Source: Cytophagales bacterium (lineage in GTDB: Bacteria; Bacteroidota; Bacteroidia; Cytophagales; Cyclobacteriaceae). From it: a DNA stretch of 64,000 bases. Below are positions 23,655 to 32,664 of the stretch, piece by piece (the first letter of the stretch is position 1; every line of letters begins with the position of its first letter). Location: the NCBI GenBank assembly GCA_033344775.1, contig JAWPMT010000005.1, positions 975,501 to 1,039,500 on the forward strand. The letters are read 5' to 3'. The notes below the pieces were generated by a model. The model searched no databases, was not told the DNA's origin, and saw only the letters and a list, made by a program, of their open reading frames with translations. Made by a program: the position numbers and the translations under genes.

Positions 23655-25997
23655 TTATCCTCTGATTACGGATTCATCCAGGTTAAAAATCGCATTGGCT
23701 ACTAGCGCATATGCGGCCAGGTCGGCACTTAATTCAGGCACCTTATATCTTCCAATTTCCAAAAAGTCTTTGACCAGTTCTTCGTCCTCCGAATACCGTG
23801 ATTGCTCTTCTTTAAAATAGGCTTCCAGCAACCCGATCTCTTCGACCGACGGTGACCGGGAAGTCACTTTCCTGAACATATGTTCAATGATTTGATCCGT
23901 CTTATTCAAGCCCATATCAAGTGATTGCTGCGCCAAAGCTCGGCTAGCTTCGATCACCTGCGGATCATTCAAGAGTACCAATGCCTGAAGAGGAGTCGAA
24001 GTTTGCTGGCGCTGCACGATGCACATGTCTCTGCTAGCCGCATCAAAGGTCATCATGCTCGGCGGAGGCATCGTTCTTTTCCAAAAAGTGTAAAGACCCC
24101 TTCTATAAATCTGATTACCCGTATCTAACTGATAACTGGCCAAACTACCGCCTCCACCTCCAGTCGTTTCTTTCCACAGGCCCTCTGGCTGATAAGGTTT
24201 CACGCTGGGACCGCCAATTTCATTGTTTAAAAGTCCGCTGACTGCCAACGCCTGATCCCGGATCATTTCTGCGGTCAGTCGTAACCTTGGTGCTCGAGCG
24301 AGGTAAAGATTCTCCGGATCGCGTTGCTGCAATTCTTCTGTGACCTTATTGGATTGCTGATAAGTTTCAGACATCACTATGTATTTGAGCATGGCTTTGG
24401 TATTCCATCCTTCTCGTTGATACTTCAATGCCAGGTAATCCAACAAGGCCGGATGTGTAGGCAAAGCACCCTGGTTTCCGAAATCATTGGCGGTGGACAC
24501 GATCCCTTTTCCAAAAACCTGCAGCCATAGCCGATTGACCGCTACACGAGCCGTAAGCGGATTATCTTCATCAAATAACCATTTGGCCAGTCCTAATCGA
24601 TCTCTTTGAAATTCATCTTTGTATCCCAAAATAGCCGGGGGTGTATCTGGCAGCACCTCATCCGTCGGCTGATCATATACGCCCCGATTCAGAATGTGCG
24701 TCTTACGTGGCTGATCCATTTCTTTCATGACCATGAGGGGTATGGAAGAAGCCTCAGTTCGATTGTTAATAAAGGTCAATACTTCATCAATGTCTTTTTG
24801 CGAGATTTCAATTTTCGGTTCAGCTGCTAATTGATTCATATTGATCAATCCGACTTCAGGAATGTTATTGAAGAAGGCAAACAAAGAGAAATAGTCTTTC
24901 TGGGTAATGGGGTCGTACTTGTGGTCATGGCACCTCGAACATTCCATGGTCAGTCCGAGGAATGCAGTCCCTACTGTTTGACTCCTATCCGCCACATATT
25001 CTGTTCGGTATTCTTCGGGGATTACTCCTCCTTCTGCAGTGATCTTATGGTTTCTGTTAAAGGATGTGGCGACGATCATTTCCATTGTCGGATTTGGCAT
25101 CAGGTCCCCGGCCAATTGCCAGGATACAAACTCATCGTAAGGCAGGTTTTTATTGAATGCATGGATCACCCAATCCCGCCAGGGCCAGGCGATGCGTTCG
25201 AAATCATCTTGATAACCATGCGAATCCGCATATCTCGACACATCCATCCAATCTACAGCCATTCGTTCGCCATAAGCGCTGGACGCCAATAACGCATCTA
25301 CTCTTTTTTCAAAAGCATCCTCAGATTCATCAGCCAGAAAGGAGGACAGCTCTTCCTGTGTGGGTGGTAAACCCGTCAAATCGAAAGTCACCCGACGTAG
25401 CAATTTTTCGGGGGATTCTCTTTTCGAAGGCTTGAAGCCTCTTTCGATCATCTTCTCTGCAGTGAAGCGATCAATTTCATTATTTCCCCAATCGGTTTGA
25501 TCTGCTTCAGGTACTAACGGATCTACTGGCTTGGTAAATGCCCAGTGTTTTTTCCATTCCGCGCCCTGGGCTACCCACTTTTTCAGGATTTCTTTTTCCC
25601 GAGCGGTCAATGTTAAATTCGATTCCGGTGGTGGCATGATGTCATCCGGATTCTCCGTGAAAATCCGCTGAATCAATGTGCTGCTATCAGGCTGTCCCGG
25701 TTTTAATGCAAATCGATCGTGATCTTTTCCTAAGGCTCCAAAGGCGAACTCAGCCGTATGCAACGCAAGGCCACCTTCTCTGGTATTGGGATCGGGTCCG
25801 TGACACTTGAAACATCGATCAGAAAGAATGGGCTTTACGTGAAAATTGAAATCGACGATCACCGGAATGGCATCCTCATCAATGCTGATGCTTTCAATGG
25901 ACTGATTGGTCCTGCAGGCATAGATGAATGCACCTGTGAACGCACAGGTAATCAAAAAGAAGAGGCCTTTTGAAATGACTGATCGTGTAAAAACCAT
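23655..25997 (-). CDS. Cytochrome c / DUF1549 / DUF1553 protein
   Basis: A 780-residue exported protein and the first gene of a five-gene operon. It has an N-terminal signal/lipobox-like region (FIYAC) and a planctomycete-type cytochrome c domain with haem motif C62-F-K-C65-H66 and a GGLALHT segment. DUF1549 (about 185-400, starting [15 protein letters not shown]) and DUF1553 (about 475-735, with [17 protein letters not shown]) follow. The likely role is electron transfer coupled to oxidation of a carbon source at the cell surface; the substrate is not known. The length is somewhat short of planctomycete members, but all domains are present. Confidence 0.9.
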   Translation of the reverse strand: MVFTRSVISKGLFFLITCAFTGAFIYACRTNQSIESISIDEDAIPVIVDFNFHVKPILSDRCFKCHGPDPNTREGGLALHTAEFAFGALGKDHDRFALKPGQPDSSTLIQRIFTENPDDIMPPPESNLTLTAREKEILKKWVAQGAEWKKHWAFTKPVDPLVPEADQTDWGNNEIDRFTAEKMIERGFKPSKRESPEKLLRRVTFDLTGLPPTQEELSSFLADESEDAFEKRVDALLASSAYGERMAVDWMDVSRYADSHGYQDDFERIAWPWRDWVIHAFNKNLPYDEFVSWQLAGDLMPNPTMEMIVATSFNRNHKITAEGGVIPEEYRTEYVADRSQTVGTAFLGLTMECSRCHDHKYDPITQKDYFSLFAFFNNIPEVGLINMNQLAAEPKIEISQKDIDEVLTFINNRTEASSIPLMVMKEMDQPRKTHILNRGVYDQPTDEVLPDTPPAILGYKDEFQRDRLGLAKWLFDEDNPLTARVAVNRLWLQVFGKGIVSTANDFGNQGALPTHPALLDYLALKYQREGWNTKAMLKYIVMSETYQQSNKVTEELQQRDPENLYLARAPRLRLTAEMIRDQALAVSGLLNNEIGGPSVKPYQPEGLWKETTGGGGGSLASYQLDTGNQIYRRGLYTFWKRTMPPPSMMTFDAASRDMCIVQRQQTSTPLQALVLLNDPQVIEASRALAQQSLDMGLNKTDQIIEHMFRKVTSRSPSVEEIGLLEAYFKEEQSRYSEDEELVKDFLEIGRYKVPELSADLAAYALVANAIFNLDESVIRG

Positions 25998-26220
25998 TGA
26001 TACAATTTAAGCTTATTTCATGACGATTTCAGGGCCAAACTAGGGGTTACAAGCTTAAAAGATGGGTTACAAGATGGGTTACAGGAGTGAGAAAAGTGAA
26101 AAAATTAATATCAAATTTTCGGGTAACTCAGAGTCTTCGATGAATGATGATGAGTAGCAGATACAAGTAGAGACTGGCAATTGAAAATTGACTTTGAGGA
26201 TTTGCAGGAACTACAACTGG

Positions 26221-26283
26221 CCAACTTTAGCCAAAAAATAAAATCCGTCATTCCCGCGTATGCAGGAATGACGCTAAAGTTGG
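26221..26283 (-). repeat. Nested palindromic repeat, family A (short copy), probable terminator
   Basis: The outer arms CCAACTTTAGC (26221-26231) and GCTAAAGTTGG (26273-26283) are perfectly complementary. The inner arms CGTCATTCC and GGAATGACG sit at 26246-26273. Read on the minus strand, the inner stem is followed by an AT-rich ATTTTATTTTTT run, directly after the regulator stop codon, so it could end that transcript. Same family as 20993-21126, inverted. Confidence 0.75.
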
Positions 26284-28791
26284 TCAGGAGTTTGACGAAT
26301 TCATCTCCTTAAAACTCTTCGGAAACTGCTCCTGATATAGCTCTTTATACTTCTTGGCAAACTCCTCATAGAAATACGACGCCAGGCCATGTTTGCCGAG
26401 TGTCGTGAGTGATCCTATTTTCAACCTGGCAGCTTGTTCATGTAGGTCATCGATGGTCAATATGACATCTGCCAGCCTGATCTTCCGATCTTCCTCCGAA
26501 ACCTTTTCACTGATTTCCATCAAGCTGCTGGTTACATGAAAATTCACCTTCCCTTTGTAATCATCCAGCCATTCTATCTCGGTGTTCGGCAAAAAAGGCC
26601 CTCTTCCTACTACTGTGATCAATCCATCCAGGGTTTCCTCAGAAAACTGCTGTTTGAGCTGTTCCAGACTTAGCATGGTCAGGTGATAATCGGTTGGCAG
26701 CTCGTTTTTCCAATCCAATTTCCAGGCTCCATTTTCATTGACTACCTGGACACTCTCTACCTCTTGCAAAGCAGAACGCAAGCGTCCCATGGTCACGCCC
26801 AGTGCATTTTTAGCTTTGGCACGTTCGTAGCCTGGCCATACTTTTTCATAGACTTTCTGGGCCTTGATTCCCTGAGCTTCACCAATGCTATTGAAAAACA
26901 ACACCAGAAAAAGCTCTTTGATCTTAGGGCTGAATTGATCGGAATGATTGGCTCCTTCTTTGTCAAAAACAGTGAACCCACCCCATAAACGAATGGCATT
27001 TTTATCGGACTCTTTTAGCGGTTGGTGTTTGATCTGATTTGAATTAGTTGCTTTCGTTCTTCGAACAAAGGCGGCTATCAGAAAAACTAAAAGCAAAATC
27101 GCGAACCAATACCATTTAGGTCGGAACAAATCCGAAGAGGCCGATAACGGAGCTTTCTCTGGCGGAAATAGAATACTGAACAACTTCAATCGGGCCTGCT
27201 GATCTTCTACGCCCAAAGTATAAGCAATTAGTTCACTGGTCTTATCATTTTGAAATAATCCAGCCTGTGTTCGGTCAAATCCTTTTTGGACAAATGGTAT
27301 TGAATCCCCCACTACTTGAATGGATGCCTCGCTTATGCTCAATTTCATCAAGGCGAGGTTATTGACTTCACCAAACGCGCGATAGCCTAATACATAGAGC
27401 ACTTCCTCTTCCTTTGAAAAAACCATCTGATTGACCACTGAAAAGTGTGAATTGATATCAGGCAGCTCCCACAACTTTTGTAAAGTCGCCGTTCTCATGT
27501 CTAACAAATACAGGTCATAATAGTGCTGAAGTCCTAATTCCTGCTTTCCTGTGAGATTGCCTATGCCTCCGAAAACATAAAATTGTCCTTGCTCCGCACC
27601 TTTGGATATAGCATGATGGTATCGGGGCGCCAAGGTATCTCCGCTCAATGGGATGAGCGACCATTCCTGCGTAGACTGATCATAGGCCCATAGCGTATTT
27701 TTTGAGGTGAAAAAGCCATACCCACCTAACAACATCAGGTTGCTATCCAATGGGTTGATGAAAGGTGCAGACAGCCAGAGGTTTTGTATGGGTTCTCGGG
27801 GATTTGCTTTCTGGCCCAGCAACCTTGCTAAAGTATCTACTCGGAACTGCGAAACACCAATGGGCTCCATGTCGTAGGTGATCATCTGATCATTGAGCGG
27901 ATCAAATAATCCAAATCTAGATTCAATATCAGAAGTTAATTCAAACTGAGTCGCATAGCCATTGGTCAGGTCATAGCTTTGAATGCCTTCAGGGTGCACC
28001 CATAAGACGCGTTGACGAATCGGATCATGTCCTACTACCAGTGACATAGGTCCGGTCATCTCACCCATCTCTTTCCAATGAAAACTTTGGGCTGCACGCC
28101 ATTCACCATTGACTACTTCCAGCGATGTTCCTCCAATGATATCCTTGACTTTAGCTCCTTGAACTTCATTGGCCGGCCAGTGATATTTACTTTCTCCGAC
28201 AGAGATTTTAAGATCACGGATCATGAAGGGCGGACAATCGACCGTTTGAAGGTCAGGTAAATCATTCACACCAAATATGAGCTTAGCAATGGTCAGGTTT
28301 TCCAAAATATTCAGTACAATAATTTGATCACCGCTTGTGAGTGATAATTCAGAATCCCTGAATGTCAGCCGTATTGGCCGCCAGAAATTTCGACGGACTT
28401 CTTCTGGTTTTATGGCCAGATTTAGTGGAGTCTCCCGACCATCAATAATTACCTTGAACTGACCTCCATCACCCGGTGTGTACAGAAAATCAATCTTACT
28501 TCCATTCGTCGCTAAGGCTCGAAAGATGTAACCGAAGGATGAAAAACCATTCAAAGCCAGGTCAAATTCTAAGGATTGAATTGGATCATCCAATACCCCG
28601 GAAATATCAAGACTTGTCCGATTGACAGGTTCTACTTCAAAGGACTTGAAGATCAGTCCATGATTAGTCGGTAAGTCATTTTGTGCTTGTGCAGATACCC
28701 TTAAAAAACAAAGGGCTACGGCGACTGTTGTGAACAGCAATAACCGATCAGAAAGCCCCCGCCAATTAAGAATACCCACTTCATTTCGCAT
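26284..28791 (-). CDS. Membrane-anchored Kelch-repeat transcriptional regulator (SARP-like DNA-binding domain)
   Basis: An 835-residue protein. It has a signal peptide, then an extracytoplasmic part with a lectin-like region (about 45-205) and Kelch-like propeller repeats (about 245-520, e.g. FYVFGGIGNL). One transmembrane helix follows (about 560-578, WYWFAILLLVFLIAAF). On the cytoplasmic side is an OmpR/SARP-like winged-helix domain (about 600-690, IRLWGGFTVFD and AKNALGVTMGRLRSAL) and a helical tail. It is therefore a one-component sensor that could bind a ligand outside and DNA inside. It lies between the DUF1553 operon and the xylan locus; either could be its target. Confidence 0.8.
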   Translation of the reverse strand: MRNEVGILNWRGLSDRLLLFTTVAVALCFLRVSAQAQNDLPTNHGLIFKSFEVEPVNRTSLDISGVLDDPIQSLEFDLALNGFSSFGYIFRALATNGSKIDFLYTPGDGGQFKVIIDGRETPLNLAIKPEEVRRNFWRPIRLTFRDSELSLTSGDQIIVLNILENLTIAKLIFGVNDLPDLQTVDCPPFMIRDLKISVGESKYHWPANEVQGAKVKDIIGGTSLEVVNGEWRAAQSFHWKEMGEMTGPMSLVVGHDPIRQRVLWVHPEGIQSYDLTNGYATQFELTSDIESRFGLFDPLNDQMITYDMEPIGVSQFRVDTLARLLGQKANPREPIQNLWLSAPFINPLDSNLMLLGGYGFFTSKNTLWAYDQSTQEWSLIPLSGDTLAPRYHHAISKGAEQGQFYVFGGIGNLTGKQELGLQHYYDLYLLDMRTATLQKLWELPDINSHFSVVNQMVFSKEEEVLYVLGYRAFGEVNNLALMKLSISEASIQVVGDSIPFVQKGFDRTQAGLFQNDKTSELIAYTLGVEDQQARLKLFSILFPPEKAPLSASSDLFRPKWYWFAILLLVFLIAAFVRRTKATNSNQIKHQPLKESDKNAIRLWGGFTVFDKEGANHSDQFSPKIKELFLVLFFNSIGEAQGIKAQKVYEKVWPGYERAKAKNALGVTMGRLRSALQEVESVQVVNENGAWKLDWKNELPTDYHLTMLSLEQLKQQFSEETLDGLITVVGRGPFLPNTEIEWLDDYKGKVNFHVTSSLMEISEKVSEEDRKIRLADVILTIDDLHEQAARLKIGSLTTLGKHGLASYFYEEFAKKYKELYQEQFPKSFKEMNSSNS

Positions 28792-28911
28792 CAGATTTCG
28801 AAAATAGTGAGAAACTATACATCGCCGATGCTGATGTTTGAAACTTCGTTCTTTTTTATTCCTGGTAGTTTACAGTTGTCTTGCAGTTGGTTCAAAGTCT
28901 GCAATTGAAAA

Positions 28912-28936
28912 TGGCTTCAGTTACAAACTGAAGCCA
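28912..28936 (-). terminator. Intrinsic terminator of the xylan operon
   Basis: TGGCTTCAGTT (28912-28922) and AACTGAAGCCA (28926-28936) form a perfect 11-bp stem with a 3-base loop. Read on the minus strand, TTTT follows. It lies 25 bases beyond the xylanase stop codon. Confidence 0.8.
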
Positions 28937-28961
28937 GAAGAAGAGCGGTGATAAAAAGCTT

Positions 28962-30314
28962 CTATTGCAACCCTTCCAAAAACCCAGTATGTGCACGCTT
29001 GGGTGAAAAATCAGCATTGTAGAGCAGTGGCCAGTCGGGATGTCCCCAGAAATCCGTGAGCCAGGTTTCGTCATCCTTCATACCCCAAATGGTAATGCCA
29101 AATTTACTTGCTTCAGGTATCGCATTATATACTTCTACTACCTCCCGGACCTTAGTTTGTTGTGAAATTGCACGTTGCGTACTGAGTGCCTGTAAGTCAT
29201 TGTTAGGATTGGCTCGAACATCCAATTCTGAAAAGTGCAACAACAATCCTAGATCTGTCACTTCTTTGGCCGCTGATTCAATGGCCGCTTTATTGGGAAA
29301 GTCATGAGAAATATGCATCTGATAACCTACACCATCGATAGGGATTCCACGTTCTATAAAATCTGTTACCAAATTGATGGTAGCTCTATGCTTTACCGGG
29401 TCGATGACCATGCTGTAATCATTGTAGAATAACAACACATCCGGGTCCGCTTCTCTTGCCCATTGGTAGCATTTTTCAAGGTAGTTGTCACCCATTTTCT
29501 GTCGGAAAACGGAATTTCTCAATGTTCCAATGTTGTCTTCAAATGCCTCATTGACTACATCCCAGGATTTCACTTTGCCCTGGTATCGGGTCACCGTTGT
29601 TTTGATATAATCTTCAATCAGCGCTTCAAATTCGGCATCTGTTCCACTGTAATTTTCGACCCAACTTGGTGTGGCATTGTGCCAGATCAACGCATGTCCA
29701 TGTACTTCTAATCCATTGGCAATTGCCCAATCTACGGTGGCATCTGCCCGACTGAAATCATAGTTCCCTTCTGAAGGATACATGATGTTCATCTTCATTT
29801 CATACTCACTGGTGATTTGATCGAACTCGTCCTGCAAAATCGTTTCATGTTGTCCATTGAGACGGGCTACCTGGACTGCCATTCCTACTGCAAATTCCGC
29901 TGAATTTTTAAGTGAAGTTCCCGGTTGTGAATCGTTCTCTGATAAGGTGGTTACTTCCAGGGTATTGGAGTACTGAGAAAAAGAATCTCGAAAGACAGAT
30001 CGTACCCTGAAGTAATAAGTGGTTGATGCCTCCAGGTCGGCAATCCGAATTTCCGAAAAGCTTTGCCTTGACTCCTGATACGGCGCAACAAAATCAGAAA
30101 AGGACGCATCTATTGCCAGGTCAACCTGATAGGCTTCTGCTCCTTCTACAAAATCCCAATCTACTGAAAAAGAATTGGAAGTAATGTCTGTGGCACCAGT
30201 TAAGGTAGGTGCTTGTAATTTAGGCTCCTCAGTGTTGTCTCCGCCACAGGAAACGAGCAACAGGATTCCACATCCTGTGATAAACGTACATAGTTGAACA
30301 ATAATGTTCTTCAT
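28962..30314 (-). CDS. GH10 endo-1,4-beta-xylanase lipoprotein
   Basis: A 450-residue enzyme that cleaves internal beta-1,4 bonds in xylan. Lipobox LVSC gives Cys23, so it is probably anchored in the outer membrane. A fibronectin type III domain (about 35-125) precedes the GH10 barrel (about 135-448). The acid/base is E256 in WDVVNEAF and the nucleophile is E363 in HFSELDVR. The usual HGHALIWH (205-212) and ITIWGMKDDETW (407-418) motifs are present. It is the last gene of the polysaccharide locus and is followed by a strong terminator. Confidence 0.95.
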   Translation of the reverse strand: MKNIIVQLCTFITGCGILLLVSCGGDNTEEPKLQAPTLTGATDITSNSFSVDWDFVEGAEAYQVDLAIDASFSDFVAPYQESRQSFSEIRIADLEASTTYYFRVRSVFRDSFSQYSNTLEVTTLSENDSQPGTSLKNSAEFAVGMAVQVARLNGQHETILQDEFDQITSEYEMKMNIMYPSEGNYDFSRADATVDWAIANGLEVHGHALIWHNATPSWVENYSGTDAEFEALIEDYIKTTVTRYQGKVKSWDVVNEAFEDNIGTLRNSVFRQKMGDNYLEKCYQWAREADPDVLLFYNDYSMVIDPVKHRATINLVTDFIERGIPIDGVGYQMHISHDFPNKAAIESAAKEVTDLGLLLHFSELDVRANPNNDLQALSTQRAISQQTKVREVVEVYNAIPEASKFGITIWGMKDDETWLTDFWGHPDWPLLYNADFSPKRAHTGFLEGLQ

Positions 30315-30378
30315 GTTATTGGTTTAATTGAATTTTTGAATGCCTTATTGCTCCTTACGAGGAGGTGATTTCTTGTAA

Positions 30379-30454
30379 TGCTTCGGATTAATTTTTTTGC
30401 AAATCCCCCTTACCCCCTTTGAAAAAGGGGGAATAGTGGCCTATAATCCGAAGC
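30379..30454. repeat. Nested palindromic repeat, family B
   Basis: The outer arms GCTTCGGATTA (30379-30389) and TAATCCGAAGC (30444-30454) are perfectly complementary. Between them lies a C-rich unit, AAATCCCCCTTACCCCC, then a short loop and AAAAAGGGGGA, which pairs with it. This C-run/G-run unit resembles palindromic repeats seen in many bacterial genomes. It sits in the gap between the glycan-binding protein gene and the xylanase gene. Confidence 0.65.
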
Positions 30455-30563
30455 CACTTTAATGAAGCTTGATCAATGAAGATTGGGATGTAAATACTTG
30501 GAACTATTCTCCGATTAAAAATTTGGGTGCCCGAGAAACCTCAGGCACCATGAAAATTACAAA

Positions 30564-32597
30564 CTATCTAAATCCTACATGATCTATGTAGATGTCGCCG
30601 GACCATCCCTGGTCCTGAAACCATATCTCTGTTACTTCGGTAAAGCTTCCGAAATCAGACAATGGAATTTCAATATCTGTCCATTCACCTTCTTTGATGG
30701 TGATCAATTGTGGATTATCCGAATCCAGTTTCACATTCACATTAAGCTGCTGGTCACCGGTTCCGGCACCACCGTATACGGAGAAGGCAAACACGCTCAT
30801 TCCTGTGATGTTCACATTGTCTTTGCCCCAGGTGCCGAATTGTGCCTGACCACCCCAATCACCTGCATAGGTAACCTTGATGGAAGTACTTCCGTCTCTG
30901 GCCACTTCTGTGTTAGCAAAATCTGAGGCGCCACCACCCCAGCCACCACCTTGGCCAAAGATGTCAGCGATTCCTTCGTCAAATGCAACAATGGTTAATG
31001 GATCTGGTCCTGCTGCTCTTTCCAGGTCAAATCCCATACGGTCAATGTAAACCGTACCTGACCAGCCTTGATCCTGGAACCAGATTTCTGTGATGGCTGT
31101 TGGGCTTCCCAGATCCGCAAGTGGGATTTGGAAATCTACCCACTCACCTTCCTGGATTGTTACCAGCATGGTATTGTCTCCACCAGACTTCACATTGAAG
31201 TTCAATTGCTGGCCGTCCGTTCCTGCTCCTCCGAAGAGAGAGAAAGAGAATACTTCTGCTCCTACAATGGATAGATCGGGTTTACCCCAGGTACCCAATT
31301 GGGCCTGACCTCCCCAGTCACCGGCAAAGGTTGCTTTGATCGCAGTGGTTCCCTCTCTTGGGTTCTCAGTATTAGCAAAGTCGGTGGAACCTCCACCCCA
31401 GCCACCACCCTGGCCGATTGTCTCTGCTACCGCATCAACGAAAGTTGGAATCAATAAGTCGGCTAAACCTCCTGAAGAAGGTAAACTAACCGCAATCCCC
31501 AATGACCCTTCAAATTCATGGATTGTGGTGTAATTGATCACACCAATGGAAGCGTCCACTGGCATCAGGAAAACAATGGCATCGGCAGACTGACTGATGA
31601 ATTCATCCGCTTCCACTACTCCATGTCCAGGTATGGAAATAGAGGCTACTAAATCCAGGTCTGTACCTGTGATGGTCACTTCATCTTCACCGGGACGCTG
31701 GGTATCCGGACTGATCGAAGTACCTGCGGGCAAAACAATAACCAGGTCATTTTCAGATTCAATTTCTACTGGAGAAGCTTGTTTCAACGTGATTTTACCT
31801 TGAACCGCCGTAACAGGCACCGTAACCTCAATGGCCGTCTCCGACTGAGACACAAAGGCATCTTGTAAGACTGAAATGCCTTCATAGAATACAATCTCAG
31901 TTACCAGGTCCAGGTTATCCCCTTCTATGGTCAAGGTAGATGCGTGTCGGGCTGCAGCGGGGTTAAGTGCTGTGATTTGAGGCGTCTGCACTTCCAATTG
32001 GGTCTCATGCGCGAACATTAAAGGTTCTGTTCCTCCTGTCTCGAACATGATAAAACCTGATTGGGCATGCATGGGCACCGTTGCGGTAAGCTCCGTTAGC
32101 GATTGCGAATCAAAGTCTTCTTTCAGCATGACAATATCACTTGGGAAAGTGATGCTTTCAATCCAATTCAACTTATCTCCTGTTATCGTTAGCACTTCTC
32201 CTGGTTTTACCGATGGAGAAAGGCTACTGATGGTCACAGGAACTTTGAAATTCAAGATGGACTTAGTCTCGATTTCCTGTGTGGGTGTCCGTAACACCAA
32301 TACCCCTGGCTCCGCTGCTTCAGGAACGGTAACCATCATGGAGGTGGCACTTTGCTCTTTGAACGTCGTTACCTCCACTCCTGGTTGAAACAGGATTGAA
32401 GTCACATTATTAAGATTAGTGCCAATGATCACTATGTCGTCACCATGCTCTACTCCTGAAGGACCAAAGCTCAGGACCGTAGTGGCGGTAATCATAGGCT
32501 CGTCTTCCTGACAAGCCACAAGTATCAATTGACATGCCATCAACAGCAGCAGCACCAATCGTACTTGAGAATTTATTTTCGATAATAACTTTTTCAT
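30564..32597 (-). CDS. IPT/TIG surface glycan-binding lipoprotein with duplicated C-terminal domain
   Basis: A 677-residue lipoprotein (lipobox LVAC, Cys29). About four immunoglobulin-like IPT/TIG domains (residues 36-375) act as a stalk. They are followed by two tandem copies of a domain of roughly 145 residues (about 380-530 and 531-677). Both copies share IGQGGGWGGG/IFGQGGGWGGG, DWGGQAQ-GTWGK and EIWFQDQGWSG motifs. The aromatic-rich repeats probably bind xylan chains at the cell surface. Position after SusC, SusD and another TIG protein fits a surface glycan-binding protein of this locus. Binding specificity is inferred from the neighbouring xylanase. Confidence 0.85.
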   Translation of the reverse strand: MKKLLSKINSQVRLVLLLLMACQLILVACQEDEPMITATTVLSFGPSGVEHGDDIVIIGTNLNNVTSILFQPGVEVTTFKEQSATSMMVTVPEAAEPGVLVLRTPTQEIETKSILNFKVPVTISSLSPSVKPGEVLTITGDKLNWIESITFPSDIVMLKEDFDSQSLTELTATVPMHAQSGFIMFETGGTEPLMFAHETQLEVQTPQITALNPAAARHASTLTIEGDNLDLVTEIVFYEGISVLQDAFVSQSETAIEVTVPVTAVQGKITLKQASPVEIESENDLVIVLPAGTSISPDTQRPGEDEVTITGTDLDLVASISIPGHGVVEADEFISQSADAIVFLMPVDASIGVINYTTIHEFEGSLGIAVSLPSSGGLADLLIPTFVDAVAETIGQGGGWGGGSTDFANTENPREGTTAIKATFAGDWGGQAQLGTWGKPDLSIVGAEVFSFSLFGGAGTDGQQLNFNVKSGGDNTMLVTIQEGEWVDFQIPLADLGSPTAITEIWFQDQGWSGTVYIDRMGFDLERAAGPDPLTIVAFDEGIADIFGQGGGWGGGASDFANTEVARDGSTSIKVTYAGDWGGQAQFGTWGKDNVNITGMSVFAFSVYGGAGTGDQQLNVNVKLDSDNPQLITIKEGEWTDIEIPLSDFGSFTEVTEIWFQDQGWSGDIYIDHVGFR

Positions 32598-32664
32598 TTG
32601 ATCATAATTTGTCAGAACCGACCAACCGAAACCAAAATGTTCCAGCCGGTCAGTCTGTGAATGA

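Noticed and set aside
23925-25435. Several plus-strand frames opposite the DUF1553 gene
   Set aside because: They lie wholly within a strongly supported gene and show no domain.
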